From Fasciolopsis buskii (taxonomy: Eukaryota > Platyhelminthes > Trematoda > Plagiorchiida > Fasciolidae): a DNA stretch of 64,000 bases. Below the pieces are notes generated by a model. That model worked only from the letters and a program-made list of their open reading frames with translations, had not been told where the DNA came from and made no database searches. The stretch is from contig LUCM01005575.1 of NCBI GenBank assembly GCA_008360955.1, forward strand, positions 248,001-312,000, read 5' to 3'. A program made the position numbers and the translations under genes. The first letter of the stretch is position 1, and each line of letters starts with the position of its first letter. Positions 12,261 to 22,674 of this stretch are shown piece after piece.

Positions 12261-12851
12261 AGTGGACGGTTTCATCCATCTTTCTTGGATTTCCAAACGG
12301 GAGTGCGCAGGATAAAAACCACAGCAACAGACGACAGACCAAACCACTGCGGTGGTCGATCGACTAAAGCCTCGTTTTCAAATTGAGCTTCAGAACTCCC
12401 GAGCGGCCTTCTGCACCTGGGCGCTTAGCCTGTGAGTTTCTTAGCCGCAAGCCATGTGAGGCGCTTGAACAACGATGGAGCCCGAGAACACGCAGTTCTT
12501 TTAAGAGTACAAAGACTGATCACCTGATTCTCCATGACCACATGATCAGCCGACTGTGTTAGTGCAACTACCTGAATGGGTAACAGATGCACACGTGACG
12601 ATGCTGACGAAGAAATAACGAATGGCATCGAAGGGGCGCGTACGTCCATTGCCTCTTCGGTAACACCACGCTGCATCGCATCATCAGCTCCAAGGAACAG
12701 AGTGAAAAACCGAAATCCCATTCTTGCTACTGATGGCGATATTAGTAGTTAAACGTTGATTGGATTCAGTAACACTTAGGGAAAAAACCTCAGCAATTCA
12801 ATCGCAACCATGCCAACAGCCGATGATGAGACAAAAGGATAAGTAGAGTGG

Positions 12852-12885
<34 letters not shown>

Positions 12886-13074
12886 GCTACAACGGTTTGA
12901 AATCGAGTACGATGACAACGCAACAACAAGTCAACGGAATTACACAAAATATACATTTAGGGAGTAAAACCATCATAAACCGTAACAAACCGACGAGCAT
13001 TTTGTGTTTTCACCGTAAACATTTTGTAATTTTTTCGTTATTTTCTGACTATTCATAACAAAAACAAATAGGCC
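12261..13074. other. No supportable gene; contains (AT)n at 12854-12884
   Basis: A minus-strand open frame at 12425-12721 (98 codons) has no recognised domain. The only clear structure is the AT dinucleotide run at 12854-12884. Confidence 0.5.
12854..12884. repeat. (AT)n microsatellite
   Basis: About 31 bases of uninterrupted AT dinucleotides, roughly 190 bases outside the 3' end of RT copy A. Confidence 0.95.
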
Positions 13075-13970
13075 ACACAGCATTCGCACCACTAACGTCT
13101 GTTCTGGGCCATATCTCTCAGCATCTCCAACAAACAACAATCCTCATCTCCCAGATCCCAACCACGAAGGCAGGAAGCACCAACTGAGGCGAAAACCGAA
13201 ACTAATTTCTTCATTCCTCCGCGTCAAGTCATAGCCTTAACACCATGTAGTTTCTTCTAGTCTTGCCCAACAGGTGCAAAAAGGTCAGGAAAAGGTAGAC
13301 GGTGGCCAGGCATACGCAATACGTGTCCAAGCCACCGAAGGCGACGTACACCGATTTTACCTCAGTCAGAGGACGACCGTCTGCACCCAACACACGACGA
13401 TGCGCCTCGTCATTGCTCACCCGATATTCCCACCAGATACAGAAAGTCAACGGGCGTCCTCAACGCGGATAGGCCAAATCTCACAAAGGTAAAGTAGAGC
13501 ACTACGAACTGTGGCATTGCCCACCCATCCCTTGAGAGAAAGCCAGATGTCGTGGTGGCACCACAAGTGTCGTAGGTCCATAAAATCTGTTCTGGCCTTC
13601 GCAATTCGTCATGTAACCTCCTCAACACCTCCGTCACGTGTGATCAGAATCACAAGGTACTTGAAGCTATTGACTACTTCTAGCTGATCACCACAAACAG
13701 TGACTGCAGGTACAGGCTCATGCCAGTCTTGCAGATGTGACTTGCCTTTTGAAGGTGCAAAGCACATACTGTATTAGAATATCTCAAACTCCAGGCGGTC
13801 CAGCGCACGTTGAATTGCCTGTCCAGTGTCAATCAGCAAGGCGATATTGTCGACATATTCCAAGTCAAAAAATATGTTCCCAGGGAGGAGTTTAACTCCA
13901 TCGTTTAAAGGACCACACAAAGCATTCTGCAGAACATCCTCTATGATAAAATTGAAAAGAAATGGGGTCA
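13075..13970 (-). mobile_element. RTE-like RT, copy A (3' half, family I)
   Basis: Minus strand, in order: FLFNFIIEDVLQNAL, DLEYVDNIALL (RT motif C, normally YADD), CFAPSKCK and LQDWHEP after a TAA, FKYLVI, a TGA, RIAKART, HLWCHHDIWLSLKGW, WWEYRVS, RVLGADGRPLTEV, then in another frame HRLPFPDLFAPVGQD and a tail with LEMLRDMAQNRR. This is the typical RTE-like C-terminal region after the palm domain. Motif C reads YVDN, so the second catalytic Asp is lost. The segment 13291-13968 is nearly identical to copy B at 29112-29815, including three in-frame stops, but lacks 34 bases. The 5' RT and EN are absent: homology breaks at about 13970. Confidence 0.92.
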
Positions 13971-15373
13971 TGAGCGATCCCTGGAAGTGAGAATGGTTGA
14001 TGCGGTGGACCAACAAATGGCTGTGTTAAGGGCAGAATAGTATTGCCCGGACGCAACTTGGCAGTGACTGCACATCAACAAACGGACTTAGGGTTTAAGT
14101 AAGAGCAACATTACGATGATAGCGCGCAATAAATGAGACGAAGATCGAATTGATACCGACTCAGAGTGGTGGACTGAGTTGACACTTTTGTAATGAAGAC
14201 ATTCATAGTTTTACAGCCAATTTTGCCTTCGAGCCTCATGGTTGTGACCGCAGCACATGTACACCTATAAAACCGACCAACGAATGCCAGATGAAGGATT
14301 TAATTAGTCTGAGAGCTATTGCGTATAGAATGCACTAGTGGTCAGTGAGCACTTCACACATTCCATGATGATAAGCTGCTGGTCATGGAGACGTTGGGTG
14401 ACGCACCAGCAAAAATAATAAGAGTGCGGAGCTCCAATCCGATTGACTGACCAACCAAACACATACAAACACAACAGGCTGTTGTTTATTTTTGTTCAGT
14501 TCTACTCACAATCACCCTATATCCGCTTTTTAGGCTTGGCCTAAAGAACCACGCGGACAAAACTACACACGCATGGGTAGGACCTACCGTGTCCAACGAG
14601 GACGAGACCGAATCGCCGGCGGAAGACACGTTCTTAGCGTACCTGATGAAAAGAGCGGAAGAGAGATGATAGGTCTGCTCAGCATACGGATCGTGTCAAT
14701 ATGAGACATTTCAACATCTACGTTCGCAACGCCACTGAACGGAGAACCACAAAACAACAACTCAAAATGACGGATGAGATTCGGCGGCACACAGTAAAAT
14801 ACATTGTACACGACGGGATTAGATACAAACAAAACAATCAACCGTCTTTTTGTGTTGATCACAATGCGAAGTCGTAAGAATTTTGTCTTTGTCTCTACGA
14901 ATCCGCGAACACCTCCATTTTTTCATATCCATTCGGGTTTGGAAATGCATAAACCTGTGAATAAAACAAACGTATTGCGAGATATAGGCGGATTGTCCGC
15001 TTCTCATGTTCAGTTGCCAACTTATAAGCATATAATCTCAGCGATAAAAGAACAATCTTGCGAAGAGTGCCTGCTTCTATAATATCGACATATTGCCTAA
15101 TCGTCTCGATTTGCCTGAAGTGGGTTAAATAATCGCGCTGTTCAGCTTAACTGAGTCACCTTTACAAAGCATCATCATCACCATCATCATCGTTCAGCGT
15201 AAAACACCAAAGCAAGCCTCACTGACCGCTGCCTTTTACCCAGAGTTACACGTTTCTATGAAAAGAGTGAATATCCAAGTGGAACAGGAAGTGGACACAC
15301 ACAGGCGAGAAACGATAAGATGCTGTTGCAGTCAACACACAGAACACAATCTAACTGTACAAACGCACATTCT
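13971..15373. other. No supportable gene; CAT repeat at 15170-15191
   Basis: Open frames at 14584-14862 (minus) and 14804-15082 (plus) overlap each other and show no family resemblance. A short imperfect CAT/CAC trinucleotide run lies at 15170-15191. Nothing else assignable. Confidence 0.45.
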
Positions 15374-15840
15374 TCAATCATTCTGATTCGACAGAAAATG
15401 ACAGCACGATCGCAACTGTTCACGGTTCACTGCCATATCCTTAAGTGTCTCCAGCCAGCCAGTTGACGAGTCTTTCGGAGCCCAACCACAAATAGGTGAG
15501 ACACCTACTTTATCTAAGTTCGCTGTACATTTTCTCATTCCACGTAGCCACGTCATCTGTTGACCTCTGCACGGCTTCTTCCATGCCCTGGGAGGAACAT
15601 AAAATAGGACACGATATGGTAGACGAGCGTTCCCCATAAGCAACATGTGACCCAACCAACGTAGTCTATTAAGTTTCATACGCTGACACAAGGTATTCTG
15701 AGATCCGGCACCTAGCATTAGATTCCTGACCTCCACATTACTCACCCGGTCACTCCACCTAATCCTACCCATAATACGTAGACATCGGTGGTCGAAAACC
15801 TCTTCCCAAAGTTATTCAACACAATAACCCAACTCAACAC
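15374..15840 (-). mobile_element. RTE-like RT C-terminus (family II), 132-codon open frame
   Basis: The open frame 15374-15772 and its upstream continuation read, on the minus strand: YSVELGYCVE, EVFDHRCLRIMGRIRWSDRV, SNVEVRNLMLGAGSQ, LNRLRWLGHMLLMGNARLPY, AWKKPCRGQQMTWLRGM, KCTANLDKVG, LETLKDMAVNREQLRSC. This is the conserved tail after the RT palm in fluke RTE-like elements (family form VFDHRCLR.I..IRW..RVSN.EVR and LHRLRWLGHVLRM). The tail is fairly intact, but the palm, fingers and EN are missing. Related family II copies are at 36800-37910 (plus) and 1290-1450 (minus). Confidence 0.9.
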
Positions 15841-16559
15841 TATACAGTGTTGAGCAAACGGCTCACTGCACAGTTCTATAAGCCAATAGATTTTTTGCAC
15901 TTCTATCAAGAGTACACACCGAGAGACCGCAATCAGCGAATATTCTTAACTGAAGAGCTTGATTTCGTGGCTGATTTTGAACGCAAAGAAAATGCCTTGC
16001 ATCCGAAAATTACGGCGTTGTCGCAGTAAGCGTGTCAAGAAGAATGCAAAATAAGCACAATCAAGTCATGTGACACAGATCAATGGTGTCCGGGATGTTA
16101 TGAGGCAAGAAATTCATTGCAGGTGTTTCAACTGCCAACAATTAACAGAACAACTGAAGTGAAAGATCCGATACTCTAAACTCCACCGGGACTGGGGTTT
16201 TGCCTCTGCGCGGGGACAAACATAATTCGATCCCAATGCTCGCTCGTATCCTGAGCACTGGCGAATGACAATAGTGGCGTACAAAACATCAACTGGAATT
16301 CAAGCAGGCGGTTATCGTCTGATGAATTATGGGACCCGATGATGTGGAGATAGAGGATGGAAGAGCTGTTTTGTGCGATGAAATCTACACAATATTTATT
16401 TTTTCAATCATTCGGCACTATTTTTCCTCCCCCTTTGGCACTACCTGTACATAGTTTGTGCAAAATAATATACGAATACGACATGGTAAAATAAGCGCAA
16501 ACCACTTCAATCTCCACTCTTGGGGGTTAGTCGAAATGCCTGGTTCTCAGCAAAACCAC
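15841..16559. other. No supportable gene
   Basis: A 60-codon plus-strand frame (15847-16029) is bounded by AG and GTAAGC, but its start overlaps the antisense of the RT fragment and no family is recognised. Otherwise nothing is seen. Confidence 0.4.
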
Positions 16560-16950
16560 ATGGTCGATCCTATGCATCATGTCCAATGATTCAATTATTT
16601 AAACAGTATCAACCTTCCAAAAAATTCATGTCTACCAGGATCAAAATGAACGAATCCAAAAAAACATTAAGAGGAAACAGCACACATCGATGGCTAGCGT
16701 CCCCAGTGTACGGTTAGTTTGAAGGGACACTGGGGATGAAGTGCAACAACCAGCAGGGATAGGTTTGGTGAGATTCGGATGCTGCCTAAGGGAGAACGCG
16801 AGAGAACAGGAACAACTTACTCCATTGACACTAATACTAACATAGCCGATTGCAGTTCCCGAAGGATTTAAAGAAATAGGGTGGGAAGAGGAATAACGCA
16901 CAGTGGAAGGTCGCTTTTGCAACTGAGAGGGGGGGCCAGAAATGTTCATG
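16560..16950 (-). mobile_element. RTE-like element: leader and EN start fragment
   Basis: The minus strand reads SLQTNRTLGTLAIDVCC, matching TLETLAIELCC of the EN at 10079-10798. The preceding bases match its leader (10800-11000), for example GGAAGGTCGCTT versus GGAAGATCGCTT. The EN breaks off soon after the first motif. On the 5' side the match stops shortly before the AT run at 16981. Confidence 0.7.
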
Positions 16951-16976
16951 CAAACATCAGTCGCATTCATGGTTGA

Positions 16977-16980
<4 letters not shown>

Positions 16981-17014
<34 letters not shown>
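16981..17014. repeat. (AT)17 microsatellite
   Basis: A perfect run of 17 AT units, between the RTE leader fragment and the hammerhead-bearing segment. Confidence 0.97.
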
Positions 17015-17017
<3 letters not shown>

Positions 17018-17076
17018 ATTTGTGGCGTCAGGAGTGTGCATGGGAGTGTACAAATAAAAGGATTTTTGAATGAGAG

Positions 17077-17136
17077 TACCGGGTACGCATACCTGACGAG
17101 CAACAATAGCCGCGAAACCGGTCGTGTGCTACCGGG
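17077..17136 (+). ncRNA. Hammerhead ribozyme-like motif (type I)
   Basis: All conserved core positions of the hammerhead self-cleaving ribozyme are in order. CTGACGA is at 17093-17099 and GAA at 17114-17116. A15.1 is 17117, then CCGG, U16.1 at 17122 and C17 at 17123, so cleavage would fall between 17123 and 17124. Stem I is formed by 17077-17092 with 17124-17136: six pairs next to the core (one G-U), then a further helix after a bulge. Stem II (17100-17113) has G-C and C-G at the core side and C-G closing an AATA loop, with two internal A.C mismatches. Stem III is minimal, as reported for hammerheads in Penelope-like elements and schistosome repeats. The core reads as complete; activity is uncertain because stem II is weakened. 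Confidence 0.7.
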
Positions 17137-17174
17137 CAAATTTTGTTCACTCATCCAGATACTACTTACTGCTT

Positions 17175-17193
17175 CTATATATACATATATATA
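17175..17193. repeat. Short TA-rich repeat at the PLE 3' border
   Basis: An imperfect TATATA run between the plus-strand hammerhead segment and the PLE 3' region. Confidence 0.8.
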
Positions 17194-17240
17194 GACAGAG
17201 AGAGGTTAGAAGGCATACACTGAGTTATAACGTATATTGT

Positions 17241-17270
17241 GACGTTTCGAACCAAACTAGGGCTCGTCAA
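17241..17270 (-). ncRNA. Degenerate hammerhead core at the PLE 3' end
   Basis: On the coding strand of the adjacent PLE the order is TTGACGA, a possible stem II region, then GAAAC followed directly by GTC. This is the hammerhead core with C3 changed to U. The motif resembles the conserved GAAACGTC-type sequence in PLE terminal repeats. I could not form a convincing stem I, so it is probably inactive. Confidence 0.45.
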
Positions 17271-17349
17271 ACGTGAATGAGTGATTGAATAGGATCGCTA
17301 GTTCCGTTCGTTTCGGTGCATTGTCCATCTGTGTCTCGTTATCCTGCAT

Positions 17350-18150
17350 CGTGGGTCTTGTTAAAATGACGCAACATTTATTAATCTCGACATGCCGATT
17401 GAACGAGTTATTTGAGTGGAGGGCTCCCCCTTTCTGTTTGCCGGGCTGGCTACCTCTGCGTTGTTGATGTTGGCCTCATGACCTGTTTGTGCACAGTGGT
17501 TCCATATCTGCGAGTGTGGGTCAGCGCGTCCTTGGGTTAGGCTATGTTCGGGCAACCGTGTGCGTAATTGTTTGCCTGTTTCACCGACATTGTTTATCGC
17601 ACCCTAGGCATGGAATGGAATAAACTACCCCTGATTGGTCGTGCTGGTCGACGCGATCTCTTCCGTTGAATAGAATCAGATCTCAGAGTGCCGGTCGGTT
17701 TGTGGGCGATTGTGATATCTAGTGGATGTAGGATGCGTTCGAACGCTTCGGGTACTCCCGTATGTGTAGAAGTAACACACGGTATTTGCTCTCTATTTTC
17801 TGCTAATACAGGTGTTGATGAAAGATTTAAATATCCATTGGCCGCAAATAACTTGACCAACCTAGATTGCTCTTGTTTCCGTAGTTGTTGTGTACTGCAG
17901 TGTGAGTCGGCTCGACGGAACAGAGTACGCACACAACTCTTTAAGTGACACGTTGGATGGCTGCTTTTGAAATTGAGTATGCGGTCTGTCGTCGTCCGTT
18001 TTTTGTGGGTTATCTGTATGATCCCGTTTGGTTGCCTCATAATTGGTATATATATATATATTTTTGCGGAAGCCCTACTCTGTTTTCTGGTGCTGATGTT
18101 CTCACTAAAGTGAAAGGAAGAAGACGGGTACCCGGAGTTCCTCACCGAGC
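17350..18150 (-). mobile_element. Penelope-like element: RT tail and GIY-YIG endonuclease
   Basis: Minus strand. The frame 17594-18145 (183 codons) contains TTTDRILNFKSSHPTCHL, KSCVRTLFRRADSHCSTQQL and AFERILHPLDITIAHKPTGTLR, matching the end of the RT and the linker of Penelope-like retroelements. After frameshifts the GIY-YIG domain follows as GVVYSIPCLGCDK, then VGETGKQLRTRLPEHSL, then RADPHSQIWNHCAQTGHE (17361-17555). The GIY-YIG nuclease would cut the target DNA. At least two frameshifts in the GIY-YIG region (near 17.59-17.66 kb) and an AT run at 18047-18060 show it is dead. The main RT palm is not recognisable upstream. Confidence 0.85.
18047..18060. repeat. (TA)7 inside the PLE reading frame
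   Basis: A TA run that is translated as alternating Tyr-Ile in the minus-strand PLE frame, just upstream of the RT tail. It replaces expected RT sequence. Confidence 0.85.
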
Positions 18151-21100
18151 TGACAGATCTTTGGTAGTCAGTCTAGCGGAGAGGGCTAAACTTTGATCAA
18201 GGACGGTACGTAATGCATTAAGCACAATACCGGAGGGTCTGGCCCCAGCCAAAGGGCGCATGATCTGAACAGTCAGTCATAGTTCCCCGCGGTTTATGGA
18301 CCCTCCGCTTCGCCCAGTTGCCTTACGGCTTAAGCTTTCGATATTTAAAGAGTTCGATTGTGGATCCCCAGGGAAAACTACGTGCGCTGATTTGGGGGAT
18401 CTTTCAGTAATGCGCTCACGAAAAAGTCGTGGATATGTACGACTATATTCCTATGTTGAAAATTGTTCACGAGGGGAGAATCGGAGTGAGAAGAAACGCA
18501 GAAAATAAAGTACAGTAAGAAGCAAAAAGATGTTTAAGTCAAAACATCGTAGCTCCGCCGCTGGCGATGATAACAGTCCCGAATGTTTCGGCTATGCTGC
18601 TTTTCAATTGGTCGATGAACGTTACTGGTATTTTGTTCAGATGCTTTTGTCAGAACATTTTACAAACTCTGAATATCTGGAAGGTGTCCCAATGAAATAG
18701 TCCTTTGGAAATTGTTCCATGTGTTTTGGATTAGCACAAAACTGGAGACTTCAGTGACCATTGAAGAGACCTAATGGCGCCAACTTTCTTCTAATTCTTC
18801 TCACTCGGTGGGGGAGTGTGTTGTTGTCATAGTAGACTGTTTGGCTTACTGATTCCTGCACATACCTTGCCAACTTATTCGAAAGTTTTACTTTGTCATG
18901 TACCATCCGGAGGGGCTGTAATCTCGGTTGTGCTGCTAATGTAGAACCCATTTTTTCAAGTTTTATCTGTAAACCTTCAGTTGTCTGGCAATGTATCTCA
19001 TACATATTTCTGCTTCACACATTCCAGTATCAGATGTTTTTTCCTCTCTAGACTGATCACGTTGAACGGAGACGACGTACCCATTCAGATGGATTCAGCT
19101 GGTTCGTGATCTGAAAGTGCACAAACATGTCGCACATTATATCCAAACGGTCCGGACAGCATAACACGTGCTGTCTGAACGCCGATGTAAAATCATAAGT
19201 GTTAGTGGTCTGGAAATTCGACAAGGAAACGGTGACATGAGGCTGAGAAAGACTCACTCAATGGCGATACTTAAAACCAAGAATAAGTACAAAGACTCAC
19301 TGGAATCAGGCGATTTATAAAAAGAAGGGGCATTGTTGACGTTGTGTGCAAGTTTTAACTCGCGAAATTTACCTCCGCGTTGTGATCGATCTCAAACCTT
19401 GGAATCACCAAATGAAAGCTGCTTCTAAAAATCTTTTTATGTTGCTCCTTCAGTTATTTGGTACCTAATTTCTGTTTGCATCCAGGCGCTATCTGGTAGC
19501 CCTTTTTTAGTAACTCCGAGACTGTTGCAGATGATTACGATTTATTATCAACATTGAGATGGTGGTTGGGATACGCATCAGACATCACCAGAAACTCCAA
19601 GTCCGACTGTGCTCAATTATGGTTTGTTGTAAATCAACCCCAAAATTGCGTGAACTCAACACAATTCAAGATCACATTATTTCAGGCTCTCTGCGTAAAG
19701 TAATCATGTGACATGAGTTACACAAAGCCCAATTAATCGACCAGATCAACAGAAAAGGCCAATAGGGGTTACTCAGAAACACGCATCATTTGGGAGGACG
19801 GATTAAACGGCATGGTATAAGCAAAGAGGAAAATGATACTTTCAAGTGTAAAGGAAAGCAATGGAAAGTACGGATATGGACCTCGGACTCCATATACGCA
19901 ATTACCGCAATTTTGTCGCTTACACGGTTATTTCAATGATCTATCACCATCGAAAAATTAATGTTCAAGGTATTGCTTTTTCACTATACATGTTATAATG
20001 CTAATAATACCTGCTGAATATTTTTTACCGTAGTCGAAAGCATGGCGAATTGGACTAGTTGGAATGTCGATTTGACTCATCCACTGTATCGAGCGACCTT
20101 GAAGGTCCATGTATATCTGATTTTCACAGGTGCTACGCTAAACCACTTTAATCCACTAGCATAATAGATTACTTTTCTGCAAACATCCGAAGTACGGCTA
20201 AAGCCACTTTGAACAATCCAAAGTCTAAGATGGTTGGATCAGAGCCGTTCGTCCGCGGTTTGCGTCAAACGGTGGGCATCGATAATGAGTTAGTAAATCA
20301 GATGAAAAAGCTGCACACTGCTTCTAGGATTTTTAAATGGTGCGCTGGGTGTTGATACTTTATGGTGACATTCAATTTCCTACTGCTGACATTAAACAAA
20401 AAAACATTGGAAAAAACAGGTAATAGTAATTAAGAAACGCATGGACCGCCCCAAGAGAATAGTATATAGAGAACGCAGATGAATTCGATAGAATCCAGTA
20501 CTAAACCACAACTATAGGCTGAAAGAAAACTCGCAAAGAATACGGGTACATCTGGAAGAACATTACTCCTATCAAAATGCAGGGATATTTCCATAAAATG
20601 AACGGATTAATAGGTTTGTGATAAGCATCGGACCAACCAAGGTTACCGCTACCGCAATCTGGGGGAAAATTGAGACATCTTGTAGACGGAAAGTCAATTC
20701 CACCAAGTGATCACCGATTTTGGATAGTTCAGCCCATGAGCCGAGCGAAGTATTGAGATTAGTGTCTGAGGTGCGTGCTTTTGAATGTTGAAGACGCTAA
20801 GCAATACTGATCGCGGGAAGAGAAAGTATTCGGAAAGGACGTCGGGCTGCTGAAATTACACAAATGTGATTCAAATTGGGGCACAGATAAGAAATGCACT
20901 GCTGAGGTTTACCAAGGGATCTCCAACAGCGAGTTGGATGCAACGATGAAGAACGTCATTCTTTCCGACGCATCCGAAATGATTTGGAGCACAGAAACAA
21001 CACAAAAAATATGAGGTACAGCTAACTCACCGGCTTGCCACATGCAATTCCCGTCGGGTAAAGGCGTGCTCAATCTGTTTCACATCTGGACGCTTTTTTC

Positions 21101-21359
21101 GTGAAGACCAACGGTCACTTGAATGACTCCGCAAATTACGGAACTCTCTTAGTCTCGAATAGTCCAGAGGATCATCAGTCTAGAAGAGATTTGAAAAAGA
21201 CAAATGTGTTGTCGAGATTGTACAGTTTCAGACTTTCCCACCAACTTTGCACCAAAGTGCTATGGATCTGGATAAAAGGAAAACGAGAAACAGTAAAAAT
21301 CGACAGCAAAATAATGCGAAGAACTGTAGAAAAGAGAAGAGATCTTGAAGACAAGAACC
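18151..21359. other. No supportable gene
   Basis: Minus-strand frames at 18751-19005 and 19057-19257 are open but match nothing I know. 19260-21100 has almost no open frame over 60 codons on either strand and looks like plain intergenic or intronic DNA. Confidence 0.5.
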
Positions 21360-21905
21360 CCACCGACTGAGGTACTGAGCCATATCACCGTCTCCAATCA
21401 TCACGTGGGCAGATCCCATAGATCCCAACCCGGTAATCTAACTGAATGTGCACGAGCTAGTCCGCTGGTTAAAGGTTTTATACTTTTTTGTCATGTCGTA
21501 GACGGGACACCTCCAACAATCTTCCAGTCATTGCCTGTCTCGGAGAACAGCGTACAGCGAGGCAGTTTTACTGTGGGTATGCGCAAAACATGCTCCAGCT
21601 ACCTTAGTCTATCTGCACGCAACGCCTTTTCTAACGAATGAGCCTTAAGACCCATTACCTCGCGCTTAATTTTTTAGTTACCCACAAAACTCTCCCACCA
21701 TATCCGACCAATATGACGAAAACAATGGTGTTCAAACATCGGAATTCTTCGCAGATCTGTCTTCAAAGGCCACGTTTCTGAGTCAAATGAGAGAACGAAC
21801 TTACTGTTGTTGTGCTTACTCGACTTTTGACAGATAACCGGATTTCACGCCAACGCCATAGATACCTGAAACTGGTAAATGTCGAGTCTTATTTATACAC
21901 AGACC
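21360..21905 (-). mobile_element. RTE-like RT C-terminal fragment
   Basis: Minus strand, with several stops and frame changes: LSFDSETWPLKTDLRRI, MFEHHCFRHIGRIWW, MGLKAHSLEKALRADRLR, LEHVLRIPTVKLPRCTLFS, GNDWKIVGGVPS, TSGLARAHSVRLPGWDLWD. These match in order the family tail (YGCETWPLRvEDiRRL.vFdHRCLR.I.RI.W, LHRLRWLGHVLRMP.hRLPRRaLf, GdgWKK.rGGq, lTsGL..vg..RLpGWGprD). Palm and EN are absent. Confidence 0.8.
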
Positions 21906-22674
21906 GACTACTCGATGGATACAATTACGCAGGTGACAAAACCTGTCAACTTCACTGATCCCTTCCTCCAAAAGGATAATATTCGGATTCCAGCCAAGTG
22001 AATCTGTTGGGGTGCGTGGTTAACTGAGAGGGGTAGCACTTCAGATATGGTAGACTGTCGTACACCTTGAGGTATCCTCCACCAGCCACCCAACTCTCAC
22101 TTGTGGCTCCACGAAGCTGAGGCGTGCATCGGCGGCCAGACACCGGTAAACCGCTCGACAGGCGGATTAAACCAGATTGAGGAAGATAAAGACTAAAAAC
22201 TTTGATAAGGCGGCGTCCAGCATGTGAATGCTCCCAAATAGGCAGGTGAGATCTGTTGGATCAAACAACCACGAGGATAAATGGTCCAGCCAACAGAGTT
22301 GCATGGACCAAAAGTTGCACTCAGTTCTTCCGAATGGCGAATGAGCTCCTAGTGAGCCACCGGCAATCATGCGCCAAAGTCATCTTGGACGCATCGGGCG
22401 TTCCGGAATGGTAGACTACCACCAAAATGCACATGAACCGCGTGGTCGGCCAGCGGCCCCCAACATCAGAACGTTCTTTTATCCGTCCAGGTTACACTTG
22501 GCTGTCCACGAGTTTGAGTTGCCGCCTCGAACGAGAGTCGGATTGCGCTGCGGACGTCATCTCGTATACTATTCCCAAGCATCTTCATGGATTTTGTCCT
22601 TATAGTTTGCTCTTATCATGCTACAGCTTCCTTGGTAAGCGACGCGCCTGTACCCCTCAGTGGCTGAGGTGAAC
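21906..22674. other. Possible leader of the element at 22.7-25.0 kb
   Basis: Open frames on both strands lack recognisable domains. The last ~100 bases lead without a break into the EN start of the following element, so part of this may be its 5' leader. No other copy is available here to confirm that. Confidence 0.35.

Noticed and set aside
15847..16029. Plus-strand exon with an AG before and GTAAGC after
   Set aside because: Its start overlaps antisense RT sequence and the encoded peptide has no recognisable relative; chance splice signals are likely.
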